NCBI GenBank assembly: GCA_964441505.1
Contig: CAYTUV010000011.1
Span: 1 to 64,000, forward strand
DNA length: 64,000 bases
Direction of reading: 5' to 3'
Origin: Fen-1258 sp964441505
GTDB taxonomy: Bacteria > Bacteroidota > Ignavibacteria > Ignavibacteriales > Melioribacteraceae
Below, piece after piece: positions 53,797-60,997 of this stretch. Made by a program: the position numbers and the translations under genes. A model generated the notes under the pieces. The model saw nothing but the letters and a program-made list of their open reading frames with translations, was not told where the DNA came from and did not search any database. Numbering within the stretch: position 1 is the first letter of the stretch; every line of letters starts with the position of its first letter.

Positions 53797-55476
53797 TTAG
53801 AAATTATTTTTTAAAACAGCACCGGTATTGGCAGAAGAGACCATTCTTGCGTAACGCGCCAGGTAACCGTTTTTTATTTTTGGTATGAAGACCGGAAGAG
53901 CATTCAATCTTTGTTGAATAACTTCATCAGTCAACTCCATGTTTAATGTTCTTTTAGGTATATCAATTTTTATAATATCACCGTTTTGAAGAGCCGCTAT
54001 CGGACCGTGTTCAGCAGCTTCCGGAGAGATATGACCTATACAAGCTCCACGTGTTCCGCCGGAGAATCTTCCATCAGTTATAAGTGCGACTTTATCACCT
54101 AGTCCTAAACCCATAATCACACTTGTTGGTGAAAGCATTTCGGGCATTCCGGGTCCTCCCTTTGGTCCTTCGTATCTAATTACTACAACATCACCGGCTT
54201 TAACCTCGCCTGCCAATATTTTTTCAACTGCTTCTTCCTGCGACTCAAATATTTTTGCGGGTCCTGAAAATATTTGCATATCCTCTCCAACAGCGCCAGT
54301 TTTTACAACAGATCCGTCAGGTGCCAGATTTCCGAAAAGCACTGCAAGTCCACCTGTTTTCGAATAAGGATCATCAACTGTTTTAATTACAGAACTGTCA
54401 AGAATTTTTGCGTCTGCAATATTCTCACCTAGAGTTTTTCCTGTAACAGTTGGTCTGTTTAAATCGAGGACATTGATTTTGGAGATTTCATTAAGTATCG
54501 CGGAGATTCCTCCGGCACGATCAACATCTTCCATGTGAACGTTTTTAGTAGCAGGACTTACTTTGCATATATATGGAACTCTCGCCGAGAGTTCATTCAG
54601 CAACTTCAATTCGAAATCAATTTTGGCTTCATTGGCAATTGCAAGTGCGTGTAATACAGTATTTGTGCTGCCGCCCATGGCCATATCAAGGGCAAAAGCA
54701 TTTATGAAAGATTCGCGGGAAAGTATTTTACTTGGTTTTAAATCTTTCTCAACGAGAGTCATAATTTGTTTTGCAGCTCTGATTGCAAGATCTTTTCTTA
54801 GAGGATCAACGGCAAGGATGGATCCGTTTCCGGGAAGGGCAAGTCCGAGTGCTTCCATCAAACAGTTCATAGAATTCGCAGTGAACATTCCTGAACATGA
54901 ACCGCATGTCGGGCAGCTGAAATCTTCATACTCTTTTAATTTTTTCGCATCAATCTTTCCCGCCTGGTATTTTCCGACTCCTTCAAAAACAGAAATTAGA
55001 TCAACTCTCTCTCCATCGGGTGTACGACCTGATTTCATAGGTCCTCCGGATACAAAAATGGTGGGAATATCAACACGGACAGCAGCCATCAACATGCCGG
55101 GAACAATTTTATCGCAGTTCGGAATGCAAACCATTCCATCCAACCGATGAGCTTCAACAACAGTTTCAACACAATCAGCAATAAGTTCACGACTCGGTAA
55201 TGAGTAGCGCATACCAAGATGCCCCATGGCAATTCCATCGTCAACGCCAATTGTGTTGAATTCAAAAGGAACTCCACCAGCTTCTCTCACTGCTTCTTTT
55301 ATTACTCTGCCGAACTCTTGAAGATGAACATGACCGGGAATTAAATCGATATAGGAATTGCAGATACCAATGAATGGTTTATCGAAATCGGCATCACTTT
55401 TAATTACACCGGTAGCTTTAAGCAAGCTGCGGTGCGGCGCCTTATCGAAGCCTTTTTTTATTAAGTCAGATCGCAA
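53797..55476 (-). CDS. ilvD: Dihydroxy-acid dehydratase
   Basis: The 559-residue Fe-S enzyme shows the cluster ligands and surrounding motifs CIPNCDKIVPGMLMA (near residue 117) and CPTCGSCSGMFTANSMNC (near 189), and the C-terminal GRFSGGTRGACIGHISPEA. It dehydrates the dihydroxy acids to the oxo acids of valine and isoleucine. Translation starts at TTG 55476 behind a strong AGGAGGT. It is the first structural gene of the operon, 114 nt after a possible leader ORF. Confidence 0.95.
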   Translation of the reverse strand: MRSDLIKKGFDKAPHRSLLKATGVIKSDADFDKPFIGICNSYIDLIPGHVHLQEFGRVIKEAVREAGGVPFEFNTIGVDDGIAMGHLGMRYSLPSRELIADCVETVVEAHRLDGMVCIPNCDKIVPGMLMAAVRVDIPTIFVSGGPMKSGRTPDGERVDLISVFEGVGKYQAGKIDAKKLKEYEDFSCPTCGSCSGMFTANSMNCLMEALGLALPGNGSILAVDPLRKDLAIRAAKQIMTLVEKDLKPSKILSRESFINAFALDMAMGGSTNTVLHALAIANEAKIDFELKLLNELSARVPYICKVSPATKNVHMEDVDRAGGISAILNEISKINVLDLNRPTVTGKTLGENIADAKILDSSVIKTVDDPYSKTGGLAVLFGNLAPDGSVVKTGAVGEDMQIFSGPAKIFESQEEAVEKILAGEVKAGDVVVIRYEGPKGGPGMPEMLSPTSVIMGLGLGDKVALITDGRFSGGTRGACIGHISPEAAEHGPIAALQNGDIIKIDIPKRTLNMELTDEVIQQRLNALPVFIPKIKNGYLARYARMVSSANTGAVLKNNF

Positions 55477-55590
55477 ACGACCTCCTAAACAAAAAAATCT
55501 TCAAAAAGCATCTCCAGGTTTTGTCAACCCTTCAATCTTACTTTTTACATTTTATGTTATTTAGTTTGATTTGGGATTGACTTTTTTATC
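55477..55590 (-). promoter_or_regulatory. Leader region between the Ile/Leu-rich ORF and ilvD
   Basis: On the minus strand GTCAATCCC (55581-55573) can pair with GGGTTGAC (55530-55523, one bulge). GGGTT of the second arm can instead pair with AACC (55520-55517), about 20 nt before a run of seven T (55497-55491). The two pairings exclude each other, as in an attenuator, but the terminator-like stem is weak. The region ends in the ilvD ribosome-binding site. No T-box motif is seen. Confidence 0.35.
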
Positions 55591-55758
55591 TTAGCCTAGA
55601 TTGGTAATAATAATACCAAGCAGAGCTAGAATAAGAGTAATCCCTAGAATGATGTTGTTTGAAGATAGGTTATTGAGTGTAGTAACATGCACAACTCTTC
55701 CGCTGATGGTTCGAGCCATCAAAATCGGATTTGCATTATGTTTGGTTGTGCTGTTCAT
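55591..55758 (-). CDS. Ile/Leu-rich leader ORF of the branched-chain operon
   Basis: A 55-codon reading frame (ATG at 55758, TAA at 55593-55591) begins about 12 nt after the predicted transcription start. Twenty-one of its 55 residues are Ile, Leu or Val, and 13 of residues 36-54 are Ile or Leu (SNNIILGITLILALLGIIIT). This is the composition expected of an attenuator leader peptide that senses charged tRNA-Ile/Leu. A small one-helix membrane protein is the alternative. It has no ribosome-binding site, common in Bacteroidota. The N-terminal half is polar and Thr/Asn-rich. Confidence 0.6.
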   Translation of the reverse strand: MNSTTKHNANPILMARTISGRVVHVTTLNNLSSNNIILGITLILALLGIIITNLG

Positions 55759-55776
55759 TGTGTTATAATTTTAAAA

Positions 55777-55807
55777 TGAATATAAACTCCAAAATTCCAC
55801 TTGTCAA
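55777..55807 (-). promoter_or_regulatory. Promoter of the ilv-leu operon
   Basis: On the minus strand TTGACA (55807-55802) is followed after 17 nt by TATATT (55784-55779), an almost ideal sigma-70 pair. Written in Bacteroidota form it is TTG, 20 nt, TATATTCA, the same spacing as upstream of prs, rpsF and the NSS transporter. TTGACA sits in the palindrome CACTTGACAAGTG (55810-55798), which may be an operator. The predicted start is near 55770. Confidence 0.7.
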
Positions 55808-55934
55808 GTGTAAAAGTATTTTTAGAATTATTTTTTTCTCGGAGCTTTTTATCTTCTCCTCAAAAAATCAATTCGTTTTTATAAAATTTTTCAGACTGAC
55901 TTTCGTCAACTATGTCGAGGAAAACAAGAAACTC

Positions 55935-58502
55935 CTATGAAATAATTTTAACAGGAAGAATTGTGATGTCATCATACTGAGGCGCTTTATCACGGAAATT
56001 CGTTAAATCATGAAGCAGAATACTTTCAATTAGTGAACATCTCTTCATTGAATTGTCGGTTAATAATTTGATCAATCTTTCATCACCGTAAAATTCATTG
56101 GAGCTATTCATCAACTCAGTCACCCCGTCAGAATAAAAGAAAAACAGATCGTCTTTCTGCATTTGTAAGGATACCTCTTCTAAAGAAGAATTGAACAATT
56201 CGCCTCTGTCAAGACCAATACCCATTCCATTTGGAGTAAATAGTTCGCTCGCACCATTTCTAATTCTAATTATCGATGGGTGTCCAGCTCTGCAGAAAGT
56301 AACTTGATTAGTTTCAAGATCGAATAAGGCAAGTGATACTGTTATGAACCAGCTTTTCTCGATATTCTCAAAAATGTTTTTGTTCACTTCGATTAATACT
56401 TCGCGAGGTGATCTGCCATCAATACAGTAAAGACGAATCATTGTCTGCAACTTAGACATGTAAAAAGATGCGCTTAAACCTTTGCCGGAAACATCTCCAA
56501 CAACGACGAATATTTTTTTGTCTGAAATTTTAATCAGATCAAAGTAATCGCCACCAACATGCATGGCCGGTATCATTTTACCTGAAATATCGAGTCCTTC
56601 AACTTTTGGGAAAACTTTTGGAAGTAGTGTTTCCTGAATCCTGCGGGCATTTTCTAAATCGCGTTCCATTTTTTGTTTTTCTGCTTCAGATTCATACAAT
56701 CTTGCATTCTCAATAGAAACAGCTACCTGATTAGCCGCTGAGACTAAGAGATCAATATCCTTTCCCGAAAATCTGGAACCGGATTGTTTCAAACCGAACA
56801 ACAACAGTCCTATAACCTTATGCTTGATAAAAAGAGGAATGATAGTATAAATATCTTCAACAATAAAACGGTCGGCGTCATCTTCCCAGATTTCACGGAA
56901 ATCCTGCCGCTCAAGAATAGGTTTCATACCAATTGCAATTCGCTTCAACAGAGAACTTTCAATCAAATTCTTTTTATCATCAATATGGAACCATGAATTG
57001 GAAATACCTTGATGCCTTTTAAGTCTGTAGACATCTTCATCATCGCGCAGCAACAATCCGAATGTCTTTATTCTGAGTGATTTAACAAACATATCCAGAG
57101 TAGAATCAAGAATATTATCCCGACCGACAATACTTGAAACTTCGTTGCTGAAAGTGAGTAACCGTGTTTGAAAAGCAAACTGTTCGGGATAAAATTTTTC
57201 GGTAAGATAATCTTGAAACCTGTCTTTGGTCGATTGAAAGACAACGGCAAATACAACAAATACTATTCCTGCAATAGCGCCCTGATATTCTGTACCGATT
57301 GCAGCGCTGATAGATTGTCCAAGCAAATAAATAATAAAGAAATAGATTGCTGCAAGAGTAACTGTTGCCGCACCATATACAATTGTATTCTTAACCACTT
57401 CACTTACGTCCATCAGAGAGTAACGGAATATAGAGTAACCAAATGCTATAGGCAGCGATGCAATTAATATAATCGGCATAAAGTAATAGGGGTTGTTAAA
57501 AATAATTCCCGCAATTTGTCCGGCAATCGTGCTGGTATAAATAATTGCAGCAACGGAAATTAAATAGGAAACCAGAATTACAAAGATTGCATTGCGCTCC
57601 TGCTTTGTTTGCAGTCTAACATAATTAATAAATAACAGTACCAAACCAATGATTAGACCAAGTCCAACAAGTATTCCAATAATGCTCGCTAGTATAGTAT
57701 ATATTTTACCATTACCTTTTTCGTTAAAGACGAATAGGATTTTGATTCCAAAAGCAATAATGAACAGAACGTAAGGACCAAAAGTTAAGATCCGATTAAA
57801 CCATTTTTTGTTGATTAAAGAAATCTCTTTAGGAAATAAACAGAAGAAACGGACAAGCAAGAATGGAAAGAATGCGCCGCCAATAGTCCAAAGTGTATCA
57901 ACTGTTAAGAGAAGATAGACATTATTAAAGAGAGGATTGAGAACCTGCTGACCCCGGTATAACATTGTTGCCATTGCATAAAGCGTGGCGGCAATTCCAA
58001 TACGATAAAACACAAGCTGAGTCTTTCCATCCGTCTTTGCCATTACAACAATGAAACCGACAATAACCCAGATAAATGAAAGAAGAGCAAACGCCAGTCC
58101 GGCAAAATTTATCAATTTTTTAACCAGGACTTTAACTTCAATCACCTTATCCTTTTTCAGAACCGAGTATGTTGCATAATCTCCGGAAGGAACTCTGTCT
58201 AAAACACGCGATGCAATTAATGTATTTTTAACTCTAACTCCATCAATAGACAGAAGTTGATCTCCATTTCTAATACCTACTTGCCACGTTACTCCGCCCT
58301 CTTTAACTTGTTCGAAAATTATCAACACCGAATCAGAACCAGCAGATTTTTTCTCAACCCAGAGGCATTCATCGTTCGACTGTGCAGTAACTTCAAAAAT
58401 GAAAAAGAAATTGGCTAATCCTATCAATATAAGGACAACAGTTGTTGCCAGAATAAATTTCTTATGATTCTTTATCCAAAATTTTTTCAAATTATCTTTC
58501 AT
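55935..58502 (-). CDS. Membrane-bound PP2C (SpoIIE-type) phosphatase with PDZ and GAF domains
   Basis: The 855-residue protein has an N-terminal membrane helix (about 16-38), a periplasmic PDZ-like domain (about 55-128; GVTWQVGIRNGDQLLSIDGV), seven or eight membrane helices (about 130-420), a GAF domain (about 455-615), a short coiled linker (EKQKMERDLENARRIQE) and a SpoIIE phosphatase domain. The metal sites are GGDYFDLIKI, VGDVSGKGLSASF and YSDGVTELMN. It would dephosphorylate a STAS antagonist such as the one at 60626 in response to an envelope signal. The PDZ domain suggests sensing of protein C-termini. It starts one base after the preceding gene's stop. Confidence 0.85.
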   Translation of the reverse strand: MKDNLKKFWIKNHKKFILATTVVLILIGLANFFFIFEVTAQSNDECLWVEKKSAGSDSVLIIFEQVKEGGVTWQVGIRNGDQLLSIDGVRVKNTLIASRVLDRVPSGDYATYSVLKKDKVIEVKVLVKKLINFAGLAFALLSFIWVIVGFIVVMAKTDGKTQLVFYRIGIAATLYAMATMLYRGQQVLNPLFNNVYLLLTVDTLWTIGGAFFPFLLVRFFCLFPKEISLINKKWFNRILTFGPYVLFIIAFGIKILFVFNEKGNGKIYTILASIIGILVGLGLIIGLVLLFINYVRLQTKQERNAIFVILVSYLISVAAIIYTSTIAGQIAGIIFNNPYYFMPIILIASLPIAFGYSIFRYSLMDVSEVVKNTIVYGAATVTLAAIYFFIIYLLGQSISAAIGTEYQGAIAGIVFVVFAVVFQSTKDRFQDYLTEKFYPEQFAFQTRLLTFSNEVSSIVGRDNILDSTLDMFVKSLRIKTFGLLLRDDEDVYRLKRHQGISNSWFHIDDKKNLIESSLLKRIAIGMKPILERQDFREIWEDDADRFIVEDIYTIIPLFIKHKVIGLLLFGLKQSGSRFSGKDIDLLVSAANQVAVSIENARLYESEAEKQKMERDLENARRIQETLLPKVFPKVEGLDISGKMIPAMHVGGDYFDLIKISDKKIFVVVGDVSGKGLSASFYMSKLQTMIRLYCIDGRSPREVLIEVNKNIFENIEKSWFITVSLALFDLETNQVTFCRAGHPSIIRIRNGASELFTPNGMGIGLDRGELFNSSLEEVSLQMQKDDLFFFYSDGVTELMNSSNEFYGDERLIKLLTDNSMKRCSLIESILLHDLTNFRDKAPQYDDITILPVKIIS

Positions 58503-58503
58503 A

Positions 58504-60183
58504 CTATTTGACCTTGATTACAAGAGAGGTGATATCATCGGATTGTTCCGCACCATGCGTAAAATCTTCTACACTGCACTTGATATGAGATAAAATGTTC
58601 TGTGCACTCTCTTCGTACTTTTGACGTGCCAGCAGTTCCAATCGTTCATCAGAGTATTCTTCCCATTTCTCATTCATCGCTTCCGTAATTCCGTCTGTAA
58701 AAAGAATAACTGCATCCCCGGATTGTAGCTGAATTGTCTCTGCCAGATAAGGCACGACCGTCTCCATTACACCAAGTATCATACCGCCTTTTTTCAACTT
58801 AGAGATTTCTCCGCTCCGAATAAGGAGTGGCGGATTGTGTCCTGCGTTTACATAAATTATTTCCTTCTTATCATTATCAATGATGCCCCAGAAAAATGTA
58901 ATGAAGCTGCCCATGGTAGTGTTCTCGGCAACAAGATCATTCATCAAAGCAGTTGCATCGGCAAGGTGAAGTTTCATTTTACAAATCGATTTCAGGAAGG
59001 CCTGGATATTAGCCATCAATAATGCCGCTGGTACACCTTTGCCGGAAACATCTGCTATAGCGAACAAAACTTTATTATCATCCAATTTGACAATATCATA
59101 GTAATCACCGCCTACCATTCGTGCAGATTTATTGTAAGCAGCTATTTCAAAATTAGACAATACCGGCATTGATTTTGGCAGAAGATTATTCTGTATATTA
59201 CGCGCAGTTTCAAGATCTTTTTCGAGGCGCTGCTTATCGAGTGTTTCCTTAAATAGGCGTGCATTTTCTATTGAGATTATTGCAAGACTTCCGACCGATG
59301 AAATGAATTCAATATCAGATTGATTGTATTGCAGTTCGTTCTTTCTTTTGCCAAGAAGAATCAATCCTTTCGTCTCCCCTTTTATCTGCATCGGGACAAT
59401 TAAATCAACGCCAACATCAGCCAACGGTTTAAGATCTTCAATAAACTCGTTTCTTGTTAATGGTCTCATAAACTGGCTGGAATCACATTTCTTAAAAACA
59501 GAACGAAGATGAGTTTCATCAAAACGATTCTCGAGAAAAGTAAGAATACTTCCGGCACATGAAATTACAGCATATTTAGAGACCAGCATCTGTCCAATTA
59601 AGGAATAAACGAGCATCTTACTTACCATTTCAATTTGCAGAATTCCGCTGAATTCCTTGCTAAGATCGAAAAGAGAAGAAAGCTGATTGACCTTTGCATC
59701 CAAATTGCGATTAACCTTTTTCAATCTTTCGACAATAATCGAATTTTCAATTGCTGTTGAGCCGACATTAAGAATTGTTTTCAAAAAATTAATATCTTCT
59801 TCTTCATATGGTTTGTTTGTTAACCGCTGCCCAAGAATAATCAATCCTTTCAATCCGTCGGATGATTTGATTTCCTGGGAAACAGGAAAATTGTTCTGTC
59901 TGGCAAATTCGATTATACTTTCATCTGTTTTGTATTCTGTAGAATTAATGCTTGGAAATTTTTCAGAAATCTGTTTAGGGATTCCTTTAGCAACTTTTAG
60001 CTCAAGAACATTTTCTTCATTGAAGAGGGCAATCAATCCTTTGGTAGTATGGAATTTCCCGAAACAGGTTAGGATGATATTATTGAGTGTAAAATTAAGA
60101 TCGAGTGTAGAATTGACAAGATTGCTGAAATCAACGAGAGCTGAAAAATTTCTGAGTACAGAATTGTTATCTAATTGTTGCAT
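58504..60183 (-). CDS. Cytosolic PP2C (SpoIIE-type) phosphatase with two GAF domains
   Basis: The 559-residue protein has no membrane segment. Two GAF domains (about 15-155 and 165-310; both end in an IENSIIVERL / IENARLFKET type helix) precede a linker (DKQRLEKDLETARNIQNNLL) and a SpoIIE phosphatase domain with GGDYYDIVKL, IADVSGKGVPAALLMA and FTDGITEAMN. It is an RsbU/RsbP-like positive regulator that probably senses a soluble or redox signal. It follows the HATPase gene by 5 nt and so is co-transcribed with its likely substrate pair. Confidence 0.88.
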   Translation of the reverse strand: MQQLDNNSVLRNFSALVDFSNLVNSTLDLNFTLNNIILTCFGKFHTTKGLIALFNEENVLELKVAKGIPKQISEKFPSINSTEYKTDESIIEFARQNNFPVSQEIKSSDGLKGLIILGQRLTNKPYEEEDINFLKTILNVGSTAIENSIIVERLKKVNRNLDAKVNQLSSLFDLSKEFSGILQIEMVSKMLVYSLIGQMLVSKYAVISCAGSILTFLENRFDETHLRSVFKKCDSSQFMRPLTRNEFIEDLKPLADVGVDLIVPMQIKGETKGLILLGKRKNELQYNQSDIEFISSVGSLAIISIENARLFKETLDKQRLEKDLETARNIQNNLLPKSMPVLSNFEIAAYNKSARMVGGDYYDIVKLDDNKVLFAIADVSGKGVPAALLMANIQAFLKSICKMKLHLADATALMNDLVAENTTMGSFITFFWGIIDNDKKEIIYVNAGHNPPLLIRSGEISKLKKGGMILGVMETVVPYLAETIQLQSGDAVILFTDGITEAMNEKWEEYSDERLELLARQKYEESAQNILSHIKCSVEDFTHGAEQSDDITSLVIKVK

Positions 60184-60188
60184 GACAA

Positions 60189-60623
60189 TTAGGAAAGATA
60201 TTTTACTAAAATAACTTGATTCTTATTACCTGTAAGAGTCGAATACTTAACCTCATCCATCAGTTTTTTCATCAGAAACATTCCTAAACCGCCGGCGCGT
60301 TTCTGTTCATGATACTGAAGCAAGTCTGGCTCAGGCACGCGAGCCGGATCAAAATGTTTACCCTCATCGGTTATTGAAATAACAAATTTATCGTTTTCCA
60401 GATTTGTGGAAATAAAAATGTTGCCTTCGGGAGAATACTTATAGGCGTGTTTAATAATATTAGTGCATGCTTCATCAACGGCAAGAATTATCTTTCCGAT
60501 TGTTTCATCGGGACAATTGCATTCTTCTGCCGCAGATTTAGTGAACTCTCTTATCAGAGCAAGATTGTCGGTTGTGCTTTTGACAAGTAGTTCTTTCTGA
60601 AATATTTTTTTAGAAGAATTCAA
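60189..60623 (-). CDS. RsbW-type HATPase serine kinase/anti-sigma factor
   Basis: The 144-residue GHKL ATPase has the N box DEACTNIIKHAYKYSPEG (about residues 50-67), the G1 box DEGKHFDPARVP and the G2 box GGLGMFLMKKLMDEV. Such proteins bind a sigma factor or other target and phosphorylate the STAS antagonist on serine. The STAS gene lies 2 nt upstream. No sigma factor is nearby, so its target is unknown; in this group the target may be something other than a sigma factor. Confidence 0.88.
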   Translation of the reverse strand: MNSSKKIFQKELLVKSTTDNLALIREFTKSAAEECNCPDETIGKIILAVDEACTNIIKHAYKYSPEGNIFISTNLENDKFVISITDEGKHFDPARVPEPDLLQYHEQKRAGGLGMFLMKKLMDEVKYSTLTGNKNQVILVKYLS

Positions 60624-60625
60624 GG

Positions 60626-60979
60626 TTACCCTACAGAATCAAATTTTTGAAGAGCTTCTTTTTCTTCTTTGAAGAATTCATACAAAATTGGGAAGCCTAG
60701 CAGATCAAAAATGTTATAAACATTTTCCTTCATGTTGGAAAACTTAATATCACCTTTGTTTTCACGCATTGTTTCTACATAAGCCATAAAAACACCCAGC
60801 CCGGCACTACTTATGTACTTCAACTCATCAAAATTTACAACAACTCTAAACTGCTGTTCGTCGAGTAATTTGTTGAAGACATTCTCGAGTTCCGGTGCGG
60901 TATGGGCATCCAGATACCCTTTTACATCAATCACACTTACGGAACCGACTCCTCGTAAGTTGACATTGAAATCCGCCAT
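60626..60979 (-). CDS. STAS-domain anti-sigma factor antagonist
   Basis: The 117-residue protein is a single STAS domain (SVSVIDVKGYLDAHTAPELE at residues 13-32). The phosphorylatable serine lies in YISSAGLGVFMAY (Ser57/Ser58), the SpoIIAA/RsbV motif. Unphosphorylated, it should bind the HATPase and release that protein's target; the PP2C phosphatases of this cluster would reactivate it. It lies between one phosphatase gene (18 nt upstream) and the HATPase gene (2 nt downstream). Confidence 0.92.
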   Translation of the reverse strand: MADFNVNLRGVGSVSVIDVKGYLDAHTAPELENVFNKLLDEQQFRVVVNFDELKYISSAGLGVFMAYVETMRENKGDIKFSNMKENVYNIFDLLGFPILYEFFKEEKEALQKFDSVG

Positions 60980-60997
60980 TAAATCTCTCCCGCTTTA

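Noticed and set aside
54563..55150. 195-codon plus-strand frame inside ilvD
   Set aside because: It is an antisense shadow of a highly conserved dihydroxy-acid dehydratase; no ribosome-binding site or recognisable domain.
55591..55600. T-box riboswitch control of the ilv operon
   Set aside because: No AGGGTGG-type T-box sequence or specifier-loop structure is visible in the leader; the peptide-based attenuation model fits better.
59687..60214. 175-codon plus-strand frame opposite the double-GAF phosphatase
   Set aside because: It is antisense to conserved GAF coding sequence and its translation is Ser/Leu-rich shadow sequence.
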